Shown here: positions 26,453 through 34,889 of the stretch, piece after piece
Position numbering within the stretch: the stretch's first letter is position 1
Layout of the letters: every line of letters begins with the position of its first letter
Assembly: GCF_025380365.1 (NCBI RefSeq)
Contig: NZ_JAOCQF010000004.1
Coordinates: 87,748 to 151,747, forward strand
Source: Albidovulum sediminis
Lineage (GTDB): Bacteria > Pseudomonadota > Alphaproteobacteria > Rhodobacterales > Rhodobacteraceae
DNA length: 64,000 nt
Direction of reading: 5' to 3'
Translations under genes and position numbers: made by a program
Notes under the pieces: model-generated
Told to the model about the DNA's origin: nothing
Databases searched by the model: none
Seen by the model: only the letters and a program-made list of their open reading frames with translations

Positions 26453-27223
26453 ATGACCGCTGCCGCAACCCTTGCCGACGCCATCGCCATAGCAGAGGCG
26501 GCGCGGCCGGTCGCACTTGCCCATTTCCGCACGCGTCTGGGGGTCGAGTTCAAGGCCGATGAAAGCCCCGTGACCGCGGCCGACCGGGGGGTGGAGGAGG
26601 AGGTGCGCCGGATCATCACCGCCCGATTCCCCGATCATGGCATCTTCGGCGAGGAGCACGGGGTCGAGCGGGCGGACGGGGATGACCTCTGGATCGTCGA
26701 TCCGATCGACGGCACCCGCAGCTTCATCACCGGCCACCCGCTTTTCGGCTTTCTTCTCGCCTGGTTGCATCGGGGGGCGGCCCGGCTGGCGGTGGTGTCG
26801 ATCCCGGCCACAGGCGAGATCTTCGCGGCGGAGGCCGGTGGCGGCGCCTTCCTGAATGGCGCCCGCATCCGCACCTCGGGTCGGACCGATGCGACGGGTG
26901 CGGCGATCTATGTCAACGAGGGGGAGAAGATCTGGCGGGCGCGGCCGGATGTCTTTGACCGGCTGATGAACTTCGGCACCACGCGCCGGCTGTCCTACGA
27001 TTGCTATCCCTACGGGCTGCTGGCGATGGGGCATGTGGATGTGATCGTGGACTATGACCTGCAGCCCTACGACTATCACCCCGTCGCCCTTCTGGTCGCC
27101 GAGGCGGGGGGCGTCATGACCGATTGGGACGGCAATCCCATGGGGATGGGTCACAACGTCCCGGTCGTCGCCGCCGCTTCGGCAGAGCTTCACGCAAAGG
27201 CCCTGGCCTCGATCCGGGGCTAA
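26453..27223 (+). CDS. Inositol monophosphatase-family phosphatase
   Basis: A 256-residue Mg-dependent, Li-sensitive phosphatase fold. IFGEEHG supplies the first metal-site Glu, VDPIDGTRSFITG is the central DPxDGT motif, and DLQPYDYHPVALLVAEAGG is the C-terminal metal-site Asp region. The family includes histidinol-phosphatase (HisN), inositol- and fructose-bisphosphatases. The DeoR/sulfatase neighbours suggest release of phosphate from a sugar phosphate in a small catabolic unit rather than histidine synthesis. It overlaps the convergent LysR gene by 4 nt. Confidence 0.87.
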   Translation: MTAAATLADAIAIAEAARPVALAHFRTRLGVEFKADESPVTAADRGVEEEVRRIITARFPDHGIFGEEHGVERADGDDLWIVDPIDGTRSFITGHPLFGFLLAWLHRGAARLAVVSIPATGEIFAAEAGGGAFLNGARIRTSGRTDATGAAIYVNEGEKIWRARPDVFDRLMNFGTTRRLSYDCYPYGLLAMGHVDVIVDYDLQPYDYHPVALLVAEAGGVMTDWDGNPMGMGHNVPVVAAASAELHAKALASIRG

Positions 27224-28164
27224 CCGGACGCGGCAACGGACGAACCCGCGGGGATCTCCGGCTGGCGCTGGGCTTCCTCGACCAGCCAGTCGCGGATGGC
27301 GCGGATGCGGTCCGACTTCAGCGCCCCGGTCGGGCAGACGAGCCAGTAGGAAAACTGGGAGACGACCATCTGCGGAAACGGGCGCACCAGCGTCCCCTCG
27401 CAGAGCGCGTCGATGACCAGCGGCTCGCGCCCGAGCGCCACGCCAAGGCCCCGCACGGCCGCCTGCACCACCATGTTCGACTGGCCGAAGCGGCGGGTCC
27501 GTGCGGGTTTGGGCAGCACCACGCCCGCTTCCTTCGCCCAATAGTCCCAGGTCGGCGGTGACCCTCCGATATCGGCGATGTCATCGACAAGCAGCGTGTG
27601 ACGGGCCAGGTCCGCGACGTCGCGCAGGGGCGGGCCCTTCTCCAGCAGCGACGGCGCGCAGACAGGGAAGATCCGCTCGGCCAGAAGCGGTTCGACGTGA
27701 AGACCCGCATAGCCGCCCAGCCCGTAGCGGATGGCAAGGTCCGCCTCGTCATCGGTAAAGTTGGTCAGCGTCGCCGAGGTGATGATCGACACCGGGAATT
27801 CCGGGTGAAGCTGGTCGAAGTTGATCAGCCGCGGGAACAGCCAGTTGTAGGCAAAGCCTGGCAGGCAGGAAAGGCCTATGGTCAGGTTCTGCGCGGTGTC
27901 GTCGCGCAGGTCGTGGCAAAGGGACGCGACCTGGCCGAAGCCCTGGGCGACCGCGGCGGCAAGCCGGATGCCTTCGTCGGTCGGGGACGCGCGCCCGCCG
28001 CCACGGTTGATCAGACGCCGCCCCAGCCATTCCTCGAGCGACTTGACATGCTGGCTGACGGCGCTTTGCGTGACGCCAAGCTCCTCGGCCGCCCGTCCGA
28101 AGCCGCGCAGTCGCACGACGGATTCGAAGGTCCTGAGCGCGGTGTAAGGCAGGTTCGCAATCAT
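27220..28164 (-). CDS. LysR-family regulator, GcvA-like
   Basis: A 314-residue LTTR that begins NLPYTALRTFESVVRLRGFG, typical of the GcvA subgroup, with AEELGVTQSAVSQHVKSLEEWLGRRL as recognition region (shown in parts) and a C-terminal effector domain. It diverges from a sarcosine/dimethylglycine-dehydrogenase-like gene. GcvA proteins control glycine cleavage genes, so glycine or a methylated glycine is a sensible effector. The ATG at 28164 starts the conserved part; a longer TTG-initiated frame to 28200 is less likely. Confidence 0.88.
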   Translation of the reverse strand: MIANLPYTALRTFESVVRLRGFGRAAEELGVTQSAVSQHVKSLEEWLGRRLINRGGGRASPTDEGIRLAAAVAQGFGQVASLCHDLRDDTAQNLTIGLSCLPGFAYNWLFPRLINFDQLHPEFPVSIITSATLTNFTDDEADLAIRYGLGGYAGLHVEPLLAERIFPVCAPSLLEKGPPLRDVADLARHTLLVDDIADIGGSPPTWDYWAKEAGVVLPKPARTRRFGQSNMVVQAAVRGLGVALGREPLVIDALCEGTLVRPFPQMVVSQFSYWLVCPTGALKSDRIRAIRDWLVEEAQRQPEIPAGSSVAASG

Positions 28165-28179
28165 ATTAGTTTTTCTAAT
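28165..28179. promoter_or_regulatory. ATTAG-N5-CTAAT dyad, candidate GcvA-like site
   Basis: A perfect inverted repeat directly abuts the LysR ATG and contains the T-N11-A spacing. As I recall, CTAAT is the core reported for E. coli GcvA binding, so the match to a GcvA-like regulator is notable. Bound here, the protein would block its own start region and could act on the divergent dehydrogenase gene. Confidence 0.55.
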
Positions 28180-28286
28180 GCGTATTGCGATATGCCGCAA
28201 TCCCCTCTGCCATGCGCCAGACCTGATCGGGCTTGCCTGACGACCTGCGGACGAAGAAAACTGATCTGAAGATCGAGGAGGGGTTC

Positions 28287-30695
28287 ATGCAGAAGCAGGC
28301 GCGCGTGGTTGTCATCGGCGGCGGCATCGTCGGCTGTTCGGTGCTGTATCACCTGGCAAGGGCGGGTTGGCGGGACGTTGTCCTTCTGGAACGCCAGGAA
28401 CTCACCTCGGGGTCGAGTTGGCATGCCGCGGGCAGCCTCTTCACTCTGACCCGGCCGAACATTGCGGCCGCCCTGCAGCTTCATTCCTTCCGCAGTTACC
28501 GCGAGATCGAGCGGGAAAGCGGCCAGCCCGTCGGCTTTCACCTGACCGGAGGCATCAGCCTGTGCCGCAGCGAGGATGAGGTGCTGTCCCACCAGATGCT
28601 GCAAAGCGCCTGCCGCAGGCTGGGGATCGAAAGCCACTTCCTGTCACCCGAAGAGGCCGCGTCGCGCTGCCCCATCCTCGACCCCGGGCGCATGATTGCC
28701 GCGCTCTGGGAGGAGGAGGGAGGGCATGTCGATCCCGCCTCGGCCACGCAGGCGTTCGCGGCGGCGGCGCGAAAGCTTGGCGCGGCGATCGAGCGCCATA
28801 CCCCGGTCCGCGCCACCCGCCCCCGCGCAGACGGCAGCTGGGACGTGGTGACGGACCGCGGCACCATTCATGCCGAACATGTCGTCAATGCCGCCGGTCT
28901 CTGGGCGCGCGAGGTCGGGCGCATGGCCGGCATCTCCCTGCCGCTGATGCCGGTCGAGCACCATTATCTTGTGACCGAGACGATTCCCGAAATCGCCCGG
29001 CTCGGCTTCGAACTGCCGCAGATCAACGACAACGAAATCGGCTGTTACGCCCGCCAGGAGGGTCAGGGGCTTCTGTTCGGCGCCTATGAGGGACGCTGCA
29101 CGCACTGGTCGAAAGAGGGCACGCCCGCCGACTTCGGGCACGAGCTTCTGCCGGATGACCTGTCGCGGATGGACTGGAACTTCGAACGCGCGGTCGAGAT
29201 GATGCCCTGTCTTGCGACCGCTGGCATCAGGCGCGTGATCAACGGCCCGATGATGTTCTCGCCCGACCTTTCGCCGCTGCTTGGCCCGCATCCCGCTCTC
29301 AGGAACTATTTCTGCGCGAACGGGGTGATGACAGGCTTCAACCAGGGGCCGGGCGTGGGCAAGGTCGTGGCCGACTGGATCATCGAGGGCGACCCCGGCA
29401 TGGATGTCATGGCCTGGGATGTGGCGCGGTTCGGCGACTGGGCGCAGGGTGCCTTCACCGAGGCGCGTACGCGATACTTTTACGAGCATCGCTGCGAACG
29501 GGGCTATCCCGGCCAGGAGATCGAGGCGGGGCGCCCGATCTTCCCGACACCAGTGCAAGACCGTCTGGCGGCGGCCGGGGGCGTCTTCGGCTTTTCCTTC
29601 GGCAACGAACATCCGAACTGGTTCGCGGACCGGCCCGGCCAGCGGGACACGCTGAGCTACCGGCAGCCGAACTGGTGGCATCCCGTCGCCGACGAAGGCC
29701 GCCGAATCCGCGAGGCGGCAGGGTTGATGGAGTTCTCCGCCCTTGCCAAGTTCGCGGTCGAGGGGCCGGGCGCCGAAGCCTGGCTGGACCGCATCCTGGC
29801 CGGGCGCATTCCGGCGGCGGGCCGCATGGCGCTTTGCCCGATGCTGACCCCGCAGGGGCGCCTTGCCGGGGACCTTTCGGTGGCCTGCCTGGCACCCGGC
29901 CGCTACCTCGTCCTCGGGTCGGATGCGATGCAACTGGCCTTCCAGCGCCGCTTCGACAGTGCGCTTCCGGCAGAGGGTGTCCGGGTCTCCAACCTGTCCG
30001 CGACGCTTGCGGGGCTGCATCTGTGCGGACCGGAGGCGCGCTCGATCCTGGCTGAGGTGGCGCTTGCCGATCTCGACAACTGGCACTTTCCCTTCCTGTC
30101 GGCCGCCAGCCTGACCGTCGCCGGGGTGCCCGATGTCGTGGTCCTGCGCGTCTCCTTCACAGGCGAATGCGGGTATGAGCTTTACATGCCGCGCGACAGC
30201 CAGCCGCGGATATTCGACGCGATCCTCGGTGCGGGGAGGACCCGCGGCCTTGGCCTTGCGGGAAGCCGCAGCCTGATGATGACGCGGCTGGAAAAGTCCT
30301 TCCCCGCCTGGGGGCCGGAACTCTCGGCCGACTACACCCCGCGGGAGGCGGGGCTGATGCGGCATTTGGCGCTGGAGAAGGGGGACTTCACCGGCCGCGA
30401 TGCGGTGATGTCCGATCCCCCCATGCGGGAACGGATTGCCACCTTCAGCGTCGATGCCGGAGCCGACGCCGTCTGGGGCGGCGAGGCGGTCTTTCTGGAC
30501 GGAGAGGCGGTCGGATACGTCACCTCGGGCGGGTGGGGGCCCTTTGTCGGCGAACACATCGCGATGGGATACGTCCTGCCCGACGCGTGGCAGCCGGGGG
30601 CGGCCTACGAGGTCGAGGTGCTGGGGCGCCGCCGTGCCGCGGCGCTGAGGCCGCGTCCGGTCTACGACCCCGAAGGCACCCGGATGCGCGCCTGA
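28287..30695 (+). CDS. FAD-dependent dimethylglycine/sarcosine dehydrogenase-like protein, third paralogue
   Basis: An 802-residue DAO-GcvT enzyme: VVVIGGGIVGCSVLYHLARA, the TSGSSWHAAG motif with the covalent-FAD His46, and a C-terminal folate domain with SFTGECGYELYM. Domain order and length match mammalian-type DMGDH/SARDH. GAGGAGGGG precedes the ATG at 28287. Under a GcvA-like LysR and next to tdh-kbl, sarcosine or dimethylglycine conversion towards glycine is the most natural role. Its end overlaps the convergent aminotransferase gene by 34 nt. Confidence 0.88.
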   Translation: MQKQARVVVIGGGIVGCSVLYHLARAGWRDVVLLERQELTSGSSWHAAGSLFTLTRPNIAAALQLHSFRSYREIERESGQPVGFHLTGGISLCRSEDEVLSHQMLQSACRRLGIESHFLSPEEAASRCPILDPGRMIAALWEEEGGHVDPASATQAFAAAARKLGAAIERHTPVRATRPRADGSWDVVTDRGTIHAEHVVNAAGLWAREVGRMAGISLPLMPVEHHYLVTETIPEIARLGFELPQINDNEIGCYARQEGQGLLFGAYEGRCTHWSKEGTPADFGHELLPDDLSRMDWNFERAVEMMPCLATAGIRRVINGPMMFSPDLSPLLGPHPALRNYFCANGVMTGFNQGPGVGKVVADWIIEGDPGMDVMAWDVARFGDWAQGAFTEARTRYFYEHRCERGYPGQEIEAGRPIFPTPVQDRLAAAGGVFGFSFGNEHPNWFADRPGQRDTLSYRQPNWWHPVADEGRRIREAAGLMEFSALAKFAVEGPGAEAWLDRILAGRIPAAGRMALCPMLTPQGRLAGDLSVACLAPGRYLVLGSDAMQLAFQRRFDSALPAEGVRVSNLSATLAGLHLCGPEARSILAEVALADLDNWHFPFLSAASLTVAGVPDVVVLRVSFTGECGYELYMPRDSQPRIFDAILGAGRTRGLGLAGSRSLMMTRLEKSFPAWGPELSADYTPREAGLMRHLALEKGDFTGRDAVMSDPPMRERIATFSVDAGADAVWGGEAVFLDGEAVGYVTSGGWGPFVGEHIAMGYVLPDAWQPGAAYEVEVLGRRRAAALRPRPVYDPEGTRMRA

Positions 30696-31867
30696 TCCCC
30701 GCCCGCGAAACGGCGCAGCAGCGCGTGCCGCAGCCGCTCGGTATCCGCTTCGGTGTTGTAGGCCTGGATGGAGAGGCGCACGAAGGTCCGGTCCTTCCAG
30801 CGAAACACCGGGATCTCGATACCGTCTTCGGCAAGAAGCGCATCGTGCAGCTGAAGCGGATCGCAGGAGGGAACCGTAATCGCGACCATCTGGGTCAGGA
30901 ACGGCTCTGCCGCCAGAAGACCGGCGCCCAGGTCGCCGGCGATAAGGCGCGCGGCGTCGATGGCAAGGCGCCGGCAGTCCGCGCTGACCGCTGCCCAGTC
31001 ATGTTCCCGCCGGAAGGCCAGTGCCGCCGTGACCGACAGCCAGGCGGATGGGTCGCGCGTGCCGCGGAACTGAAACGCGTCCAGAAACGCGTCGTCGCCC
31101 AAGGGTCCGGAATCGCGAGGCGATAGCCCGGGCGCCCAGCCGTGACTGATGATGGAAGGCGCGAGAAGCCCCTTCATAGCCGCGCGCACATGAAGGAACC
31201 CGGCGCCCTTCGGGGACATCAGCCACTTGTGACAGTTGCCCGCGTAAAAATCCGCGCCAAGCGCGTCGAGCGACAACGCAATCAGCCCCGGTGCGTGGGC
31301 GCCGTCGACCACGGTCAGAATCCCCTGCCGCCGCGCCTCGGCCACCACCCGCCCGATCGGCAGCGCCAGGGCGGTGGGAGAGGTGACATGGCTGAGAGAC
31401 AGGACCCTGGTCCGGGGCGACAGGCGGGCCAGCACCGCCTCCGTGAACGCCTCCTCGGACACGAGCGGCACCGGCACCTCGGCCCGCCGCACGACCGCGC
31501 CGGTCCTGCGGCAGACGAAATCCCAGGTCTTGTCGATCGCGGCATATTCGTGATCGGTCGTCAGGATCTCGTCGCCCGGCTGAAGCGGCAGGGCGCGCGC
31601 AACAAGGTTCAGCGCCTCGGTCGCGTTGGTGGCCCAGACCAGGTCCTCCGCCCGCGCGCCCAGTTCGGCCGCAAGTGCCGCGCGCACCTCGGCAAAGCGG
31701 GCGCGCAGGTGGCGCGGGTCCATGAAGGCAACCGGCTGGCGCTCCAGCGCGTCCTGCCACCCGCGCTGTGCGGCGATCACGATTGCCGGGCAGGCCCCGT
31801 AGGAGCCGTGGTTGAGAAAGGTGACCGAAGGGTCGAGTGCAAACAGGTCCGTCAGTCCGCGCGCCAA
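30662..31867 (-). CDS. Class V PLP aminotransferase-family protein (isopenicillin N epimerase-like)
   Basis: A 401-residue fold-type I PLP enzyme. FLNHGSYGACP is typical of the isopenicillin-N epimerase/cysteine desulfurase-like branch, VVDGAHAPG holds the PLP Asp, and YAGNCHKWLMSPKG the Schiff-base Lys. Members act as aminotransferases, epimerases or lyases. The start is a TTG with GGGAGGG before it; the next ATG would remove the conserved N-terminus. Reaction unknown; neighbours deal with glycine and sarcosine. Confidence 0.82.
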   Translation of the reverse strand: MARGLTDLFALDPSVTFLNHGSYGACPAIVIAAQRGWQDALERQPVAFMDPRHLRARFAEVRAALAAELGARAEDLVWATNATEALNLVARALPLQPGDEILTTDHEYAAIDKTWDFVCRRTGAVVRRAEVPVPLVSEEAFTEAVLARLSPRTRVLSLSHVTSPTALALPIGRVVAEARRQGILTVVDGAHAPGLIALSLDALGADFYAGNCHKWLMSPKGAGFLHVRAAMKGLLAPSIISHGWAPGLSPRDSGPLGDDAFLDAFQFRGTRDPSAWLSVTAALAFRREHDWAAVSADCRRLAIDAARLIAGDLGAGLLAAEPFLTQMVAITVPSCDPLQLHDALLAEDGIEIPVFRWKDRTFVRLSIQAYNTEADTERLRHALLRRFAGGDQARIRVPSGS

Positions 31868-31924
31868 GATGCCCTCCCGCTCTGGCGGCAGACTATCACC
31901 GTGGCGCGGCGGCGAAAGCCCGGG

Positions 31925-32962
31925 TCATTCCCAGTCCAGCACGACCTTGCCGCTTTTGCCCGAGCGCATGATCTCGAACCCTTCGCGGAAGTCGGCGACC
32001 TTGAAGCGGTGGGTGATCACGCGGCGGATGTCGAGGCCGTTTTCAAGCATCGCGATCATCTTGTACCAGGTCTCGAAGATCTCGCGCCCGTAGACACCCT
32101 TGATGGTGATCGCCTTGAAGACGATCCGGCTCCAGTCGACCGGCGACTTGCCCGGCGGGATGCCCAGCATCGCGATGCGCCCGCCCATCACCATGTTCTC
32201 GACCATCTGGTCCAGCGCGACCTGGCTGCCGGACATTTCCATGCCGACGTCGAAGCCCTCCTTCATTCTCAGCGCGCCCTCGACCTCGCGCAGATCCTGC
32301 CGCGCCACGTTCACGGGAACGACGTCGGTGACACGGGCGGCAAGGTCAAGCCGGTCCTGGTTGATGTCGGTGATCACGACATGACGCGCGCCGACATGGC
32401 GGGCGACGGCCGCCGCCATGATGCCGATGGGCCCGGCCCCCGTGATCAGAACGTCCTCGCCCACAAGGTCGAAGGACAGCGCGGTGTGGACCGCGTTGCC
32501 CAGAGGATCGAGGATCGCCCCGATCTCGTCGTCGATCTCGTCGGGCAGCGGCACGACGTTGAAGGCGGGCAGGCGCAGGTATTCGGCGAAGGCGCCCTGT
32601 TCGTTCACGCCGATGCCGCGCGTCGCCGGATCGAGGTGGAACTTGCCCGCGCGCGACTGGCGCGACTGCTTGCCGATCAGGTGCCCCTCGCCCGAGCAGC
32701 GCTGGCCGATCGCCAGCCCCTCGACGTTCTTCCCGATCTCGACGATCTCACCCGCGAACTCGTGCCCGGTGACCAGACCCACGGGCACCGTCCGTGCCGC
32801 CCATTCGTCCCAGTTCCAGATGTGGATGTCGGTGCCGCAGATCCCGGTCTTGCGGATGCGGATCAGCACGTCGTCGGGCCCGATCTCGGGGACCGGGCGG
32901 TGGTCCATCCACAGCCCGACCTCGGGCTTCAGCTTTGCCAGTGCCTTCATGTCGTTGCGCAT
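31925..32962 (-). CDS. tdh: L-threonine 3-dehydrogenase
   Basis: Oxidises L-threonine with NAD to 2-amino-3-oxobutyrate. The 345-residue MDR enzyme keeps the catalytic zinc site ([26 protein letters not shown]) and closely follows E. coli Tdh in [20 protein letters not shown] and [16 protein letters not shown]. The structural-zinc loop, with four Cys in E. coli, is [15 protein letters not shown] here with no Cys at all. Its ATG overlaps the kbl stop by one base, so the two are coupled. Confidence 0.95.
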   Translation of the reverse strand: MRNDMKALAKLKPEVGLWMDHRPVPEIGPDDVLIRIRKTGICGTDIHIWNWDEWAARTVPVGLVTGHEFAGEIVEIGKNVEGLAIGQRCSGEGHLIGKQSRQSRAGKFHLDPATRGIGVNEQGAFAEYLRLPAFNVVPLPDEIDDEIGAILDPLGNAVHTALSFDLVGEDVLITGAGPIGIMAAAVARHVGARHVVITDINQDRLDLAARVTDVVPVNVARQDLREVEGALRMKEGFDVGMEMSGSQVALDQMVENMVMGGRIAMLGIPPGKSPVDWSRIVFKAITIKGVYGREIFETWYKMIAMLENGLDIRRVITHRFKVADFREGFEIMRSGKSGKVVLDWE

Positions 32963-34152
32963 CAGATCGCTCCCGTGGCCTTGCCCGCGCCCCGGAAGGC
33001 GTCGAGCGCGAAATCCAGATCGTCGCGCGACAGGCGCGCGTTCATCTGCGTGCGAATGCGGGCCTGCCCTTTCGGCACGACCGGAAAGAAGAACCCCGCG
33101 ACATAGACGCCGCGATCGTAAAGTGCGGACGCCATCCGCTGCGACAGCGCCGCGTCGCCCAGCATCACCGGCACGATCGGGTGCTCTCCTGGCAGAAGCC
33201 GGAAGCCTGCATCCTCAAGCCCCGCGCGCCAGTAGCGCGCATTCTCGAACAGGCGCGCCCGCAGGTCGTCGGCTGCCTCGACAAGGTCGATCGCCGCGAT
33301 CCCGGCGGCGACCACGGCGGGGGGCAGCGCGTTGGAGAAGAGATAGGGCCGCGCCCGCTGCCGCAAAAGGTCGATGACCGGCTGCGGCCCGGCGATGTAG
33401 CCGCCAAGCGCGCCTCCCAGCGCCTTGCCCAGCGTGCCGGTCAGGATGTCGACCCCGACGCCGGCATGGGCGGGCGTCCCGCGTCCCTCGGGCCCCATGA
33501 ATCCGGTTGCGTGGCAATCGTCGACCATCGTCAGCGCGCCGTATTTCGCCGCCAGCGCCGTGATCTCCGGCAGCTTCGCCAGATAGCCGTCCATCGAAAA
33601 GACGCCGTCCGTCGCGATCAGGATGAAACGGGTGCCGTCGGCCCGCGCGGCCTTCAGCTGTGCCTCGAGATCGGTCATGTCGGAGTTGGCATAGCGATAG
33701 CGTTTCGCCTTGCAAAGCCGGATGCCGTCGATGATCGAGGCGTGGTTGAGCGCGTCCGAGATAACCGCATCCTCCGGGCCCAGAAGCGGCTCGAAAAGCC
33801 CTCCGTTCGCATCGAAGCAGGCGGCGAACAGGATCGAGTCGTCCTTGCCAAGGAACCGCGCGATCCGCGTCTCCAGCGCCCTGTGCAGATCCTGCGTGCC
33901 GCAGATGAACCGGACCGAGGCCATGCCATAGCCGTGGTCGTCCATCGCCACCCTCGCCGCCGCGACCAGCTGCGGGTGATCGGCAAGCCCCAGGTAGTTG
34001 TTCGCGCAGAGGTTCAGAACGTCACGTCCCGCCACGGTCACATGCGCGCCCTGCGCCGAGGTGATCAGCCGCTCGCGCTTGTAGAGCCCCTCTGCCTCGA
34101 TCCCGCTCAGGGTTTCGACCAGATGGGTCAGGAACGCCGCCTTGTCCGACAT
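32962..34152 (-). CDS. kbl: 2-amino-3-ketobutyrate CoA ligase (glycine C-acetyltransferase)
   Basis: PLP enzyme of the alpha-oxoamine synthase family, 396 residues. It converts the Tdh product and CoA to glycine and acetyl-CoA. Seen motifs: [10 protein letters not shown] near residue 45, [17 protein letters not shown] with the PLP Asp, and [14 protein letters not shown] with the Schiff-base Lys. First gene of the kbl-tdh operon, with GGAGG ahead of the ATG and a clear promoter upstream. Confidence 0.95.
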   Translation of the reverse strand: MSDKAAFLTHLVETLSGIEAEGLYKRERLITSAQGAHVTVAGRDVLNLCANNYLGLADHPQLVAAARVAMDDHGYGMASVRFICGTQDLHRALETRIARFLGKDDSILFAACFDANGGLFEPLLGPEDAVISDALNHASIIDGIRLCKAKRYRYANSDMTDLEAQLKAARADGTRFILIATDGVFSMDGYLAKLPEITALAAKYGALTMVDDCHATGFMGPEGRGTPAHAGVGVDILTGTLGKALGGALGGYIAGPQPVIDLLRQRARPYLFSNALPPAVVAAGIAAIDLVEAADDLRARLFENARYWRAGLEDAGFRLLPGEHPIVPVMLGDAALSQRMASALYDRGVYVAGFFFPVVPKGQARIRTQMNARLSRDDLDFALDAFRGAGKATGAI

Positions 34153-34177
34153 GGGATCAATCCTCCGATATGGTGGA

Positions 34178-34205
34178 ACAATATCCGCAAGGGCGGATTT
34201 GTCAA
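34178..34205 (-). promoter_or_regulatory. kbl-tdh promoter with operator-like dyad in the spacer
   Basis: Reading leftward: a perfect TTGACA (34205-34200), a 16-nt spacer, then TATTGT (34183-34178), about 25 nt before the kbl ATG. The spacer carries ATCCGC-N4-GCGGAT (34183-34198), a 6-bp perfect dyad ideally placed for a repressor. The XRE-cupin gene just upstream is the natural candidate. Confidence 0.65.
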
Positions 34206-34252
34206 TATGATGGATATCTGTCCGGTATCACGGAATACCCTTCATTCTGGCC

Positions 34253-34296
34253 GAAATACTCCCGGGGGGCGCGGGGGGCAGGCGGCCCCCCGCCCT
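34253..34296 (-). repeat. GC-rich palindrome with GTATTTC tail, possible terminator
   Basis: On the minus strand a GGGGGG/CCCCCC hairpin is followed by CCCCCGGGAGTATTTC, the same layout as at 14768-14806. It directly follows the XRE-cupin stop codon and so may terminate that transcript before kbl. Confidence 0.55.
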
Positions 34297-34297
34297 T

Positions 34298-34858
34298 TCA
34301 GCTGTTCTGGACGATCAGGATGGCTCGAGCCGCCGCCTCAGGCGCCTCGATCCGGTGCGGACGGTCGGCGAAGTAGCGTGCGGTGTCGCCCGCCCGAAGG
34401 TCGTCCTGATCCTCGCCCGAGACCACACGCAACGCGCCCTCGAGCACCGTCAGATGTTCGCGGCAGCCCGGACCGTGCGGGTCGCTGACCAGCGCGCCGC
34501 CAGCCGCGAAGCTCAGGTCGTAGACCTCGTGCTCGCCCGCGGACTCGGCGGGCGACAGGATGCGGATCGTGACGCCCCGGCCGCGCCCCGCGATGGTCGG
34601 CGCCGCCTCGGCCCGGATCACCTCGATGGCCGGTGCGGTCTTGCCCTCCAGCAACCCCGCGAAATCGACCTGCAGCGCCTGCGTCAGGTTCCACAGCGTC
34701 GCCACCGTCGGGCTCGATTCCCCACGTTCGATCTGGCTCACCATCGAGCGTGATACACCCGAGAGGCGCGCAACGGCATCGAGGCTCAGCCCCTTGGCGC
34801 GTCGCGCCTGCTTGAGCGAGGCGGCCAGGCGGTCATGGATGTCGGGGCGCGTGTTCAT
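34298..34858 (-). CDS. XRE-family regulator with C-terminal cupin domain
   Basis: A 186-residue regulator with an N-terminal Cro/CI HTH (RRAKGLSLDAVARLSGVSRS, then MVSQIERGESSPTVATLWNL) and a cupin from about residue 110 (GPGCREHLTVLEGALRVV) that would sense a small molecule. This layout is common in regulators of amino-acid and amine breakdown. It lies upstream of kbl-tdh on the same strand and is the likely regulator of that operon. The ATG at 34858 begins the conserved sequence. Confidence 0.88.
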   Translation of the reverse strand: MNTRPDIHDRLAASLKQARRAKGLSLDAVARLSGVSRSMVSQIERGESSPTVATLWNLTQALQVDFAGLLEGKTAPAIEVIRAEAAPTIAGRGRGVTIRILSPAESAGEHEVYDLSFAAGGALVSDPHGPGCREHLTVLEGALRVVSGEDQDDLRAGDTARYFADRPHRIEAPEAAARAILIVQNS

Positions 34859-34889
34859 GGCGTGAGGGTGATCCGGGGCGGCGGAAAGG

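Noticed and set aside
28165..28200. Longer LysR reading frame starting at 28200
   Set aside because: It needs a TTG without a ribosome site and adds residues not seen in GcvA-like proteins. The ATG at 28164 starts the conserved NLPYTALRTFE region.
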